A stretch of 64,000 nucleotides of DNA from Kalymmatonema hyalinum WJT4-NPBG1 (GTDB lineage: Bacteria; Cyanobacteriota; Cyanobacteriia; Cyanobacteriales; Nostocaceae): positions 1 to 64,000 of the forward strand of contig JAHHIB010000008.1 of NCBI GenBank assembly GCA_019359075.1. The letters run 5' to 3'. Positions 35,660 through 44,706 of this stretch are shown in pieces (position 1 is the first letter of the stretch; each line of letters begins with the position of its first letter). A model generated the notes under the pieces. The model did not search any database. It saw nothing but the letters and a program-made list of their open reading frames with translations, and was not told the origin of the DNA. The translations under genes and the position numbers were made by a program.

Positions 35660-37213
35660 GTGGATGTTGCTTCCTTAGTCACTGTTTCAATTATTCTCCT
35701 GCTCCTAGCCACCGGCGTTGCTCTGCTAACGCGGCGGCTTCGTGTTCCCTACGTTACAGGTTTAGTGTTGGCAGGTTTGCCGATCACTGAACTATTGTCT
35801 CGTCCCATTGGTTTAGATCCAACCCTTGTTTTAAATCTTTTCCTGCCAATTCTAATCTTTGAAGCTGGCATCAATACAGATATCAGCCGCCTAAGAAGCA
35901 CGTTTAAACCGATTGCCCTCCTAGCTGGTCCAGGGGCTGTGTTTTCCAGTGCTATTATTGCCGTCCTATTGAAATTTGGGCTGGGGTTAACTTGGATACC
36001 CGCTCTATTTGTAGGAGTCATTCTAGCAAACACTGATACGGTTTCAATGATTGCGGTCTTTAAGGAGATACGGGTGCCCTCCCGGCTTTCCACCATCGTT
36101 GAAGGAGAAACCCTATTCAATGATGCCGCTGCCCTAGTTTCGTTCAACCTGATTTTGCAAGTATATTCGACAGGTTCGCTCACGTTACTACAGGGAATTC
36201 AACAGGTGCTATTTATCGCTTTAGGTGGTTGCCTCGTAGGGTTAGTCTTGGGCTACTTAAGCATACCTGTATTCGCCCGTTTAGATGATCCCCTTAGCAG
36301 TCTCTTACTGACGGTCGCAGTTGCATTAGGAACTTTTCAGGTTGGGCAATTTCTCGGTGTATCAGGTGCTGTGGCTGTAGTTATAGCTGGATTAATTTTC
36401 GGCAATTTTGGGCTTTCTCGCAATACTTCTGCTTCTAGTCGCATCACCTTGTTGAGCTTCTGGGAATATGCCAGTTTTACTGTCAACACCTTTATTTTTC
36501 TACTGATTGGTGTAGAAATAAACCTGGTAACGCTCTGGAGGACTTTACCTGGAATTCTCCTTGCAGTTTTGGCGTATCAAGCAGCGCGAGTTCTTACGGT
36601 CTATCCGCTGCTAGCAGGAGTTCGTTGGTTTGACCGCCCAATTCCATTGCGCTGGCAACATTTACTCTTTTTAGGCAACATCAAAGGTTCGCTCTCAATG
36701 GCTTTGGCGTTGAGTTTACCCACCACACTACCGGGGCGAGAGGGTCTCATCGCTTTAGTCTTCGGTAGTGTGCTGGTATCATTAGTAGGCCAGGGGTTAA
36801 GTTTGCCTTGGCTGGTAAAACGCTTAAAATTATCTAAATTTTCAGAGGCTCAGCAACAGGTTGAAGAATTGCAAGCCCAGCTAATGGCAGGTAAAGCAGC
36901 ACAAGATGAATTAGACAGCCTGTTGAAGTCAGGGGTGTTGCCAAAATCTGTCTATGAGGAGATGCGTTCTGCTTATCAAGTGCAAGTGGCAGCAGCAGAA
37001 AGAACACTGCGGGAATTCTATAATCGCCGCCCGAATGAGTTTGACGAAAACAGAGGCGAACACACAAAACTCGATGCTATTCGTCGCCGTTTATTGCTAG
37101 CAGAGAAAGCAGCGCTTAACGAGGCAATGCGTAAGCGAATCCTCTCAGAAGAAATTGTCCAAGGGCGGATACAAAAGATTGACGAGCAACTGCTGAGACT
37201 AGATGATGATTAG
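35660..37213 (+). CDS. CPA1-type Na+/H+ antiporter (second)
   Basis: The 517-residue product starts at GTG 35660 without a good ribosome-binding site. It carries LANTDTVSMIAVFKEI and GETLFNDAAALVSF, so the transport acids are conserved, and GNIKGSLSMALALS. The C-terminal 130 residues are a charged helical tail (EEMRSAYQVQVAAAERTLRE). It is a different branch from the antiporter at 33843, not a recent duplicate. It ends 7 bp from the convergent DUF3124 gene. Confidence 0.87.
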   Translation: MDVASLVTVSIILLLLATGVALLTRRLRVPYVTGLVLAGLPITELLSRPIGLDPTLVLNLFLPILIFEAGINTDISRLRSTFKPIALLAGPGAVFSSAIIAVLLKFGLGLTWIPALFVGVILANTDTVSMIAVFKEIRVPSRLSTIVEGETLFNDAAALVSFNLILQVYSTGSLTLLQGIQQVLFIALGGCLVGLVLGYLSIPVFARLDDPLSSLLLTVAVALGTFQVGQFLGVSGAVAVVIAGLIFGNFGLSRNTSASSRITLLSFWEYASFTVNTFIFLLIGVEINLVTLWRTLPGILLAVLAYQAARVLTVYPLLAGVRWFDRPIPLRWQHLLFLGNIKGSLSMALALSLPTTLPGREGLIALVFGSVLVSLVGQGLSLPWLVKRLKLSKFSEAQQQVEELQAQLMAGKAAQDELDSLLKSGVLPKSVYEEMRSAYQVQVAAAERTLREFYNRRPNEFDENRGEHTKLDAIRRRLLLAEKAALNEAMRKRILSEEIVQGRIQKIDEQLLRLDDD

Positions 37214-37220
37214 TCGCTTT

Positions 37221-37790
37221 TCAAGAACCCTGTAGAGAAGATGAGCGCTTGTCATTATTTTGACTTTTAATAACTTTGCCAGGGCTGATCCAGGAAATTC
37301 CTTGTTGCAAGTCAGTACCAATCATCACTGCTTCAACCACAGGCTCAGAAACTTTTGTTTGAGCTACCCACTCCACAATAAAGTTAGCCCCTGAACCTCC
37401 ACTAGTGTCAGTTCTATCTACAACAAAATCCGTAGAAGCTAGGGCAGCAAGTTGAATCGGGCGTTCCAAATACTGTTTAATTAATTTCCCATTTGAGTCA
37501 TAGTAGCGCACAGAAGAAATGATGATAGGGTTGGTCAAATCAGTATTACGAATACTGAGAGTAGCCGCTAAATTGAAAATTCTTTTCCCATCCCCATGAT
37601 AGATGTGCGAGTAGACAGGGACATAAATAGTTTGACCCGTTACTGTCTTGAAATTTTCATCCAAAATTACCACCTTTTGAGATTGAGAGACCTGATTAGT
37701 ATCAGCTTTTGGCGGTGGCTTCTCTGGCGATGTGCAGGATGTCAGTACAATAACAGCGATCGCTGAATAAAAAAGCGGATATGGCTTCAT
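37221..37790 (-). CDS. DUF3124 lipoprotein
   Basis: The 189-residue product has a lipoprotein signal peptide with lipobox LTSC (about residues 16-19) and the DUF3124 core: IYVPVYSHIYHGD, LAATLSIRNTD, PLASTDF-like ALASTDFVVDR and GGSGANFIVEW. Function unknown. It would sit in the periplasm anchored to a membrane. It lies 9 bp behind the RCK gene, so the operon YflT-like, RCK, DUF3124 is likely. Confidence 0.78.
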   Translation of the reverse strand: MKPYPLFYSAIAVIVLTSCTSPEKPPPKADTNQVSQSQKVVILDENFKTVTGQTIYVPVYSHIYHGDGKRIFNLAATLSIRNTDLTNPIIISSVRYYDSNGKLIKQYLERPIQLAALASTDFVVDRTDTSGGSGANFIVEWVAQTKVSEPVVEAVMIGTDLQQGISWISPGKVIKSQNNDKRSSSLQGS

Positions 37791-37799
37791 TTAAATTAA

Positions 37800-38477
37800 T
37801 CATTTACAACCTTCGATAAAATCAATGACTTGATGTAATGTCCCTGGTTTAGTCACAATTAACACAGTTGAATCGGGTTCCAGTACTGTACTGCCGTTAG
37901 GAATCATTAAATCTTCGTGGGGATGGGGTTGATAGCCAATTATTAAAGAGCCAGTAGGAAACCGGGAATCCTGAGCAATTTCGGCAACGCTACGACCGAC
38001 AACATAGCAATTGTTTGAGATGGAAAGTTTTAAAACCTCAATCTGTCCCTGCTCAAAATGCATCATTGATTCTACTTGCGGATACTCAATAGAATTCACC
38101 ATTGTTGAAACTGCCAGATCGACGGTACTGATAATATGATTAGCTCCAGCTAAACGCAGCGGTTCCACAAAATCGGGGTGGCGCATCCGAGACAGAATAT
38201 GGGGAACACCGTAGTGTCTGGCGAGAGTTACCATTGCTAAGTTTAAAGCATCATCCTGGAGAACGGCTGCTAGGGCATCAGCTTTACGAATCCCAGCTTC
38301 TAACAACACTTCTGTACTGACAGCACTGCCTTCAAAAGCCATTGCTCCCACTTGTTCGCGGGCATAACGACAAGCGTTAGGGTCAATGTCAATCACACCT
38401 ATGGTATGTCCTAGTTCTACCAATTTCTGTGCTAAACATAGCCCTACCAAACCTGCTCCACCAATTAGCACGTACAT
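37800..38477 (-). CDS. TrkA-N/RCK-domain potassium regulator
   Basis: The 225-residue product starts MYVLIGGAGLVGLCLAQKL, a GxGxxG Rossmann NAD-binding RCK_N domain, and has a C-terminal RCK_C (TrkA-C) domain (about 145-222). There is no membrane segment, so it would serve as the cytosolic regulator of a K+ uptake system or channel encoded elsewhere. AGGAG lies 5 nt before the ATG. Co-operon partners are a stress protein and a lipoprotein. Confidence 0.87.
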   Translation of the reverse strand: MYVLIGGAGLVGLCLAQKLVELGHTIGVIDIDPNACRYAREQVGAMAFEGSAVSTEVLLEAGIRKADALAAVLQDDALNLAMVTLARHYGVPHILSRMRHPDFVEPLRLAGANHIISTVDLAVSTMVNSIEYPQVESMMHFEQGQIEVLKLSISNNCYVVGRSVAEIAQDSRFPTGSLIIGYQPHPHEDLMIPNGSTVLEPDSTVLIVTKPGTLHQVIDFIEGCK

Positions 38478-38590
38478 GGTAACTCCTGATGTTCTTTGAT
38501 TTATTATTTTACTTTAAACAAAGGAAGTTAGGTACGTAAGTAGCTTGTTTAGCTGGTAGAGCATCGTTATCAATTTAATACTCAATTGCT

Positions 38591-39127
38591 TCAATTTGTA
38601 GGAATGTCAAAAACGCGCCACTCCTGAATACCACAGCGGTTTAAAACAGGTTCAGCATGACGAATATCTTCGTTTGTGCCTTCTAGCGTCATCAAATAAT
38701 CGCCTTGGAAGACTCGCTCATTATACAGTTGGGCGATTTTTTCAGGAACAAACCAACCCTGTAGTGCGCCAACAAGACCGCCAGCTGCTGCACTCGCTCC
38801 AGTGCCTACAAGGATGAGTAAAATAGATTCTGCTGCTAGGGCCAGACCAATTCCAGGAATGAGCAAAGCAGCCAAACCCCCAACTAAGGCAAGTGAACCT
38901 CCTGTCGTAGCACCAGCTATCGCACCCGCAACCGCACCTTCAGATGAAGTGAGAGCAGGTTCACTCATGTCAACATCATCAGATTGCTCATCGATTTTGG
39001 TTTTTTTAGTGATAACAGAAACTTTCTTCATTGGAAAGCCACTACTGCTCAATTCGTTGAGCGCCTGTAGCGCACTTCTACGACTGGGAAATATACCAAC
39101 AGCGTGCTGGAGTTGATTGGAAACCAT
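38591..39127 (-). CDS. YflT/general stress protein 17M-like membrane protein
   Basis: ATG 39127 has GAGAGG 5 nt upstream. The 178-residue product begins with the YflT-like fold (HAVGIFPSRRSALQALNEL, KKVSVITK). A Gly/Ala-rich double membrane hairpin follows (about 65-130), then a C-terminal domain (YNERVFQGDYLMTLEGT). Such proteins are induced by heat, salt and drought in bacilli and cyanobacteria. Motif copy 9 lies 62 nt upstream, the tightest spacing on the minus strand. Confidence 0.82.
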   Translation of the reverse strand: MVSNQLQHAVGIFPSRRSALQALNELSSSGFPMKKVSVITKKTKIDEQSDDVDMSEPALTSSEGAVAGAIAGATTGGSLALVGGLAALLIPGIGLALAAESILLILVGTGASAAAGGLVGALQGWFVPEKIAQLYNERVFQGDYLMTLEGTNEDIRHAEPVLNRCGIQEWRVFDIPTN

Positions 39128-39188
39128 TTTACCTCTCAATAAATTCTGACGAACTTACAAGGCTATTGCCATCGTCTAATGTGTCACC

Positions 39189-39219
39189 AGTGTTGACAAT
39201 AAATGTGACCAAAAAGTGA
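39189..39219 (-). promoter_or_regulatory. Island promoter motif, copy 9
   Basis: On the minus strand: TCAC, 7 nt (TTTTTGG), TCAC, 10 nt, then AACACT. It faces the YflT-like gene. The remaining spacer to 39510 shows no clear element for the + strand sugar dehydrogenase. Confidence 0.78.
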
Positions 39220-39510
39220 AAGCGCCTAATTTCCAAGTAGCCATCATGTACTTCCGTACACCAGAACGGATGAAAAAACCTGTTTTCCCTTGACCATAGC
39301 TGCCTTTTTTCAACTCAGGTCTGTGGATAGAGGTTATAAAACTCAGCGACAGACAAAATATCTATAGAATTAATGGTATTCATGGTGACTACACAGTCAA
39401 GCCGTCAACTGCATCCCTAGCAAATTCGCAACAAATCCTAGAACTAGGGAAATTAATTATTTAGCTATTTCAAAGACCATGCAAGCAGCAATTTTTTGGA
39501 GAAAATTATC

Positions 39511-40737
39511 ATGAACCTGACAAGAATACTTGCAGCAAAATTACTTGTTGGCATGGTATGCTTGGGAATTTCTTCTTGCACCTTACCAACATCTGAATCC
39601 GCAAACGCTAACAATCAACAAACAGAAACAACTCAACAAGCCAGTCAACAAACTTCTACCAAGAATCAAGCGTGTACTTTAGTGGAAGATAACTTCGGTT
39701 CACAAGGACGAGTAAAGGTGCGGGCTGAAGAAGTGGTAACAGGTCTTGAAGTTCCTTGGGGAATTGCTTTTCTGCCAAATCAAGATATGTTAGTCACTGA
39801 ACGACCTGGACGGGTTCGCCTCGTGCGGGGTGGTAAACTTGTCCAAAAGCCAGTAGCCACGATTGATGTTACAGATAGTGGCGAAGATGGTTTACTTGGC
39901 ATTGCGACTCATCCAAACTTTGCCCAAAACCGACTTTTCTACGTGTACTACACCACTGACAAAAATGGGTCGCAGGTCAATCGCGTCGAACGATGGCGAC
40001 TATCCCAGAATGGACTCAGTGCTTCGCCAGATAGAATAATTCTCGACAATATTCCTGTAGCGCAATATCATAACGGTGGCCGCATCCGCTTTGGTCCTGA
40101 TGGAATGCTCTACATTGGGACTGGCGATGCCAGAAAACCCCAAAGTTCCCAGGATGTTAATAGCCTTGCAGGTAAAATTCTGCGCGTGACGCCTGACGGA
40201 CAAGTGCCGCAAGACAATCCGTTCCCGAAAAATCCCGTATATATTACTGGTATTCGCAACACTCAGGGGTTTGATTGGGCTGATCCATCAATCCTATGGG
40301 TAACAGACCACGGTCCGAGTGGCGAGTTGGGTAGAAGCGGTCACGATAAAGTCAGTGTAGCAAGAGCAGGCGACAACCTCGGCTGGCCCACCATCTACCG
40401 TTGCGAATCAAGACAAGGACTTGTTACTCCGTCCATCGTCTGGCGTCAAGCTTTACCTCCAGGTGGGGCAGCAATTTATACAGGAAATGCGATTTCTGAG
40501 TGGAAAGGCAGCTTAATTATTGCTACCCTCCGCTCCCAACACCTGCACCGTGTCGCCTTCAATCCAAAGTCACCTCAACAAGTCCAGCTGCATGAGGTGT
40601 ACTTGCAAGGTAAACAGGGGCGACTCCGAGAGGCAATCATGGGACCGGATGGCGAATTATATGTCACAACCAGTAACTGCGACGGGCGCGGAAATTGCCC
40701 GCCACAGCAGGACAAAATCCTCCGCATCACCCGATAA
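39511..40737 (+). CDS. PQQ-type soluble sugar dehydrogenase, lipoprotein
   Basis: ATG 39511 (GGAG upstream) gives 408 residues. A lipoprotein signal ends in SSC (about residues 19-21). A Gln/Thr-rich linker follows, then the six-bladed propeller of glucose/sorbosone dehydrogenases: GLEVPWGIAFLPNQDMLVTERPG, GLLGIATHPNFAQN, YHNGGRIRFGPDGMLYIGTGD and LGWPTIYRC. The His in YHNGG and the downstream Arg/Asp pattern fit PQQ binding. It would oxidise aldose sugars in the periplasm. No PQQ biosynthesis genes are in view. Confidence 0.85.
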   Translation: MNLTRILAAKLLVGMVCLGISSCTLPTSESANANNQQTETTQQASQQTSTKNQACTLVEDNFGSQGRVKVRAEEVVTGLEVPWGIAFLPNQDMLVTERPGRVRLVRGGKLVQKPVATIDVTDSGEDGLLGIATHPNFAQNRLFYVYYTTDKNGSQVNRVERWRLSQNGLSASPDRIILDNIPVAQYHNGGRIRFGPDGMLYIGTGDARKPQSSQDVNSLAGKILRVTPDGQVPQDNPFPKNPVYITGIRNTQGFDWADPSILWVTDHGPSGELGRSGHDKVSVARAGDNLGWPTIYRCESRQGLVTPSIVWRQALPPGGAAIYTGNAISEWKGSLIIATLRSQHLHRVAFNPKSPQQVQLHEVYLQGKQGRLREAIMGPDGELYVTTSNCDGRGNCPPQQDKILRITR

Positions 40738-40837
40738 AAGGGCAGATAATCTAACTGGTGGAAGACGTGGGAAATCTTAGGCTTTTGTATTATGAGCAAG
40801 GCGGTTCTATAGCAAAGACGGGTCACCAAAAAGGCTT

Positions 40838-41530
40838 ATGCGTATCTTACTAGTAGAAGACGACCCCGAACAATTAGAGCCATTACAGGGTGTGCTGTCG
40901 GAAGCTGGCTACATTGTCGATGGCGTTGAAGACGGGGAAATCGCACAATGGCTATTGTCCTCCAAAGAGTATGATCTGTTGATACTAGATTGGATGTTGC
41001 CGACAATCAGCGGATTGAGTCTGTGTCGTCAGTATCGCCAAGCAGGTAAAACCGCACCTGTACTGATGCTCACTGCTAAGGATACTACCCCGGATAAAGT
41101 CACAGGTTTAGATGCTGGGGCAGATGATTATTTGGTCAAACCTGCAGATCTGGTGGAACTTTTAGCGCGGGTACGTGCTTTGGCGCGGCGATCGCCCTTA
41201 TGGCAGGGAGAAATCCTCCGGATGGCTGATTTACAACTGCACCTAACTACGTTAAGCGTGGAACGGGGTGACGCTAGTGTGGAATTATCGCCGCGTGAAG
41301 CTCAACTGCTAGAGTATTTGATGCGTCACCCCAATCAGATTTTAACTCGCAATCAAATTGAAGAAGCATTGTGGGAGTGGGGTATGGAACCCGAAAGCAA
41401 TGCTCTAACTGTACTGGTACGCAAGTTGCGGCATCGGTTGCAGTTAGTTGGTGCAGAAGATTGGATTAAAACGGTCTACGGCATGGGTTATAGCCTCAAA
41501 CCTCCTGAGGAGAGTGGGAGAGTGGGCTGA
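40838..41530 (+). CDS. rppA: OmpR-family response regulator, RppA-like
   Basis: The 230-residue product has a receiver domain (acidic pair EDD at 7-9, phospho-acceptor Asp in LLILDWMLP, Lys in YLVKP) and a winged-helix Trans_reg_C domain (ELSPREAQLLEYL, ALTVLVRKLRHRL, VYGMGYSL). The wording matches cyanobacterial RppA/NrsR-type regulators as I recall them. OmpR-type regulators bind 11-bp direct repeats, like the island promoter motif. It is separated from the histidine kinase by an inverted gene and by two decayed copies of its own 5' end. Confidence 0.83.
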   Translation: MRILLVEDDPEQLEPLQGVLSEAGYIVDGVEDGEIAQWLLSSKEYDLLILDWMLPTISGLSLCRQYRQAGKTAPVLMLTAKDTTPDKVTGLDAGADDYLVKPADLVELLARVRALARRSPLWQGEILRMADLQLHLTTLSVERGDASVELSPREAQLLEYLMRHPNQILTRNQIEEALWEWGMEPESNALTVLVRKLRHRLQLVGAEDWIKTVYGMGYSLKPPEESGRVG

Positions 41531-41551
41531 GGAAAGTATTTTGAATGCTCG

Positions 41552-42157
41552 CTAGCTTTTTAGTCGATAGCTGACTAACATCGTGGCATTTTCAGGAGAC
41601 AGTCCTAGTTCTTGAACAATCATGGCTTTTACAGAGGTTAATTCTGTGACTGGAAACTCAAATTCTAACTTTTTGAGTACAGAGTCTGCGGTGTTGACCT
41701 CAACTTTGGTAAACCCCTGCTCCTTATCGATTTCAGCTAGGATTCCTAGCGCCTTGACTGCAAGCTGCACCTGCATTTGTGTATTAGGTTGCAGAGTTTC
41801 TACTTCTGCAGACACTCCCAGTTCTTCAGCAATCATGGCTTTGATAGAGCTTAATTCTGTGGCTGGAAACTTGAATTCTAACTTTTTGAGTACGGAGTTG
41901 GCAGTATTAAGTTCAACTATGGTAAAGCCACGCTCCTTTTCAATTTCAGCTTTGATGACTTGCACATTGACCAGAAGCTGCATTGTTAGCGTGTGTGTAT
42001 CAGCTTGGAGCTTGTCTACTGTACCGTAGTAACGACTCAATAGCAGGTTTGTCAACGGTTCACCACCAAGTCCAAAAGCAATTAAAAGCAGTGGCACAGG
42101 CAGCACAAATTCTAGCTTGAAAGACTGTAATTTTAGCAACCAACGGGACAAGGACAT
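41552..42157 (-). CDS. Protein with a tandemly duplicated 71-residue unit
   Basis: I do not recognise this gene. The chosen ATG at 42157 gives 201 residues. An N-terminal membrane helix (about 15-33) is followed by two similar copies of a unit: AEIEKERGFTIVELNTANSV at 70 and AEIDKEQGFTKVEVNTADSV at 141, each continuing LKKLEFxFPxTEL and KAMIxxELG. The repeat is also visible in the DNA, so the duplication is fairly recent. It is inverted between the rppA-like and rppB-like genes and converges on rppA with a 21-bp gap. No clear ribosome-binding site. Confidence 0.65.
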   Translation of the reverse strand: MSLSRWLLKLQSFKLEFVLPVPLLLIAFGLGGEPLTNLLLSRYYGTVDKLQADTHTLTMQLLVNVQVIKAEIEKERGFTIVELNTANSVLKKLEFKFPATELSSIKAMIAEELGVSAEVETLQPNTQMQVQLAVKALGILAEIDKEQGFTKVEVNTADSVLKKLEFEFPVTELTSVKAMIVQELGLSPENATMLVSYRLKS

Positions 42158-42220
42158 AGGGCAACAAGCGCGAATAGGCAACGAGTAGGCGGATTAGAAT
42201 CTGAAGAAATCAACTATTAC

Positions 42221-42454
42221 AATTCTCCCGCAAAGACTTTTCACAAAAGCGCTTCATGAGAATCTGACTGGTGGAAGATATGCTGGTAGGTCTGGCTTTT
42301 CTACCCTAAGTAGTAGAATGAACAATTCTCCCTAAAAAGACTTTTACGAATGCGCTTTATGAAAATTTTAGTGGTAAAAGATGACACCAAACAATTAGAG
42401 CCACTGCATACTGCCTTAACCGAACAGGGAGATACCCTCTGCATGATACTCTAA
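42221..42454 (+). pseudogene. Two decayed copies of a response-regulator 5' end
   Basis: Two similar units start AATTCTCCC (42221 and 42324), run through an AAGACTTTT and GCGCTT stretch, and reach an ATG. The first (42256) reads MRI-stop-LVED. The second (42359-42454) encodes [20 protein letters not shown] and stops after 31 residues, 2 nt before the kinase ATG. Both match the start of the intact regulator at 40838 (MRILLVEDDPEQLEPLQGVL). The layout is what an ancestral regulator-kinase operon would leave after the regulator was lost. Confidence 0.78.
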
Positions 42455-42456
42455 TT

Positions 42457-43734
42457 ATGTTTAATCGTAGTCGTAGCAATCTAGCTCTATGGTTTACCCT
42501 AACGATGGGGAGTATTTTGGTCGTTTTTGCCGGAGTACTTTACTACCAGAAAGTCTTAGACGAGCTAGAGGATTTAGATCGCTTACTCTACCAAAAATCC
42601 AGAGTGATGGCAGTCAACGCGAAGTATGATCTGCGTCAGGGACAGTTAGACCTAGAAAATGTGCCGATCTTAGGGAGTAATTTGCCACCACTGGGTACTG
42701 AACTTGTATATGCGCGTTGGTACGATACCAAAGGGCAACTGGTGCAATTTTTCGGTACGGCTCCAAGAGCGCAGTTGACAATGACCCCTGGATTTCATAC
42801 TATCAAAACCGCGCTTCACTCCTGGAGGGCAATGCCCACTGTTATCTGGCTTCGTCAGTTAACGCTGCCCGTCTACCAAGATAATCTGTTAATCGGTTAT
42901 CTCGAAGTTGCAATGCCGCTGACATCCACCCAAAATGATCTGGCTCAGCTACGGCTAGTTTTACTTGTGACAGTGCCAGTGACTTTAGGGATAATAGCTG
43001 TGGCTGGTTGGTTCTTGGGGGGACTAGCAATGCAACCGATTCGTCAAACTTACGAACAGCTACAACGCTTTACAGCGGATGCTTCTCATGAATTGCGATC
43101 GCCTCTAGCAGCAGTTATCAGCAATGCCCAATACGGCTTACTGTCTACATCTAGCAATCCCGCCCAACAACGTCAGCGCTACGAGAAAATCGTTGATGTC
43201 GGCAAGTCAATGAGTCTCCTTATCAATAATCTGCTGTTTCTGGCGCGTCATGAAGGACGATTACCTCCGCAATCGTTGCAAGCAGTTGATTTGAACAACT
43301 TGCTTATTCAGCTAGTAGACAACTATGCAACACAAGAAGATGCACAAGATATCAGTTTAACTTGCGAATTGCCCCCTGACAATGTGAAAGTGCAAGCCGA
43401 ACTAGACTTGCTGCGTCAAGCAGTGGTTAATTTGGTTAGCAACGCCTGCAAATATACGAACGCTGACGGGAAAGTGCTGTTACGGCTTTTCACCCAGTCA
43501 CGTCAGGCTGTCATTCAAGTCGTAGACAATGGGATTGGGATTCCTGAAACTGATTTGCCTCATATTTTTGAGAGATTTTACCGAGTCGATAAAAAGCGTT
43601 CGCGCAAAACTGGCGGGTTTGGTTTGGGGTTGGCGATCGCCCAACAAATCGTTCAAGCACACGGCGGTGAGATTAGCGTCAAAAGTGCAGTTGGGGAAGG
43701 GTCAACTTTTCAAATTGTTCTACCACTCAAGTAG
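42457..43734 (+). CDS. rppB: Membrane sensor histidine kinase, RppB-like
   Basis: The 425-residue product has two membrane helices (about 12-32 and 168-192) around a periplasmic sensor of about 135 residues. A HAMP-like linker leads to the HisKA box [16 protein letters not shown] (phospho-His). The HATPase motifs follow: N box [11 protein letters not shown]1 [10 protein letters not shown] box FERFYR and G2 GGFGLGLAI. It phosphorylates an OmpR-type partner, presumably the regulator at 40838. In Synechocystis the related pair responds to nickel and redox state; the signal here is unknown. Confidence 0.85.
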   Translation: MFNRSRSNLALWFTLTMGSILVVFAGVLYYQKVLDELEDLDRLLYQKSRVMAVNAKYDLRQGQLDLENVPILGSNLPPLGTELVYARWYDTKGQLVQFFGTAPRAQLTMTPGFHTIKTALHSWRAMPTVIWLRQLTLPVYQDNLLIGYLEVAMPLTSTQNDLAQLRLVLLVTVPVTLGIIAVAGWFLGGLAMQPIRQTYEQLQRFTADASHELRSPLAAVISNAQYGLLSTSSNPAQQRQRYEKIVDVGKSMSLLINNLLFLARHEGRLPPQSLQAVDLNNLLIQLVDNYATQEDAQDISLTCELPPDNVKVQAELDLLRQAVVNLVSNACKYTNADGKVLLRLFTQSRQAVIQVVDNGIGIPETDLPHIFERFYRVDKKRSRKTGGFGLGLAIAQQIVQAHGGEISVKSAVGEGSTFQIVLPLK

Positions 43735-43752
43735 CTGCAGCAATTGTCGCTG

Positions 43753-43783
43753 TCATTTTCTGCTCACATTTCTTGGCAATACT
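43753..43783 (+). promoter_or_regulatory. Island promoter motif, copy 10
   Basis: CTG plus TCAT, 7 nt (TTTCTGC), TCAC, 10 nt, then AATACT. It faces the second holin-IV-type gene. The start is 228 nt past the hexamer, giving a long structured leader. Confidence 0.8.
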
Positions 43784-43871
43784 GAAGATAGCTAGAGAAA
43801 AAGGTTATCACTCCTTGTGACCTCTAACTATATGTTGTGTGTTGTGGGTTGAGAACCCATACGTGTTGGAA

Positions 43872-43946
43872 CTGATGGGGCGATAGGGCTTTTGTGTGTA
43901 GATGCCCTACGCACTTCTACCCGTAAGGGTAGCACCTTCCCATCAG
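43872..43946 (+). repeat. Inverted repeats in the leader of the holin-type gene
   Basis: CTGATGGG (43872-43879) pairs with CCCATCAG (43939-43946). Inside lies the small hairpin CTACCC-GTAA-GGGTAG. It is transcribed if motif copy 10 is the promoter. It could be a leader structure or a MITE-like repeat. Confidence 0.45.
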
Positions 43947-44011
43947 CTTCATTTACTATCGCTCTCATTGCAACTTGCTATCAAACTCTAACCAGTGACG
44001 AGATTTGACGA

Positions 44012-44365
44012 ATGTTGATAGTAAACTTCTTACTAACTTGGCTAGTTGCTGCTTTATCACTATTAGTGACAGCCTATATTGTACCAGGCTTTGCGTTTGA
44101 TAGTTTTGGCACAGCCGCAATTGCCGCTCTAATTTTAGGGTTAGTCAATGCATTTGTTCGACCTGTTTTGTTCATTTTGACGCTTCCCCTCACCCTTGTG
44201 ACGCTAGGTTTGTTTCTATTTGTCATTAACGCACTCATGCTTTGGCTGGTAGGATTCCTCGTTCCTGGTTTTATAGTTGCTGGTTTCCTACCTGCGTTGT
44301 TAGCTTCAGTTGTTCTGACACTTGTTTCTACACTGCTGGGTCTTTTTGTCAGAAATGCTATTTAA
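44012..44365 (+). CDS. Phage holin superfamily IV-type membrane protein (second copy)
   Basis: The 117-residue product has four helices and the landmarks LILGLVNAFVRPVLFILTLPL, TLGLFLFVINALMLW and FLVPGF. It is a paralog of 22768-23118. The promoter motif is present before both copies, while the neighbours differ (SOD operon versus BaeRF gene), so the shared regulation probably belongs to the gene itself. An ATG start without a strong ribosome-binding site. Confidence 0.85.
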   Translation: MLIVNFLLTWLVAALSLLVTAYIVPGFAFDSFGTAAIAALILGLVNAFVRPVLFILTLPLTLVTLGLFLFVINALMLWLVGFLVPGFIVAGFLPALLASVVLTLVSTLLGLFVRNAI

Positions 44366-44391
44366 TATTATTGGTTTTTTCTTAGTCGTTG

Positions 44392-44422
44392 TCATTTTCT
44401 CTTCACATTTATTGTCAATACT
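44392..44422 (+). promoter_or_regulatory. Island promoter motif, copy 11
   Basis: TTG plus TCAT, 7 nt (TTTCTCT), TCAC, 10 nt, then AATACT, followed by AAAGATAACTAG as in copy 10. It faces the BaeRF gene (start 44707), again with a long leader of about 285 nt in which I see no further element. Confidence 0.8.
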
Positions 44423-44706
44423 AAAGATAACTAGCGCGGATTTGAACAACTGTGAATCAGAGAAATGAATGACTCATTCACTTTTTTGATGTCACAGTTA
44501 ATATTCTTCCTTACCCCCATATTCCTAGCTAGACTGCTATCTGGGAATAAGCGGGGGTTAGGGATTTTTCTGTAGCATATCAAAATGGGAATTGAAAATC
44601 TCTGTTCAATAATTGATATTCATAGCCCCAAGAAATCACATGACAAAACTTTAGTTTTAAAATTAAACTTTTCAATACCTTGTCTTTTCATGAAGGAGTC
44701 AACGCC

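Noticed and set aside
40838-43734. Calling the two-component pair a nickel-sensing NrsR/NrsS system
   Set aside because: The similarity supports RppA/RppB-type proteins, but no nickel efflux gene lies nearby, so the signal cannot be assigned.
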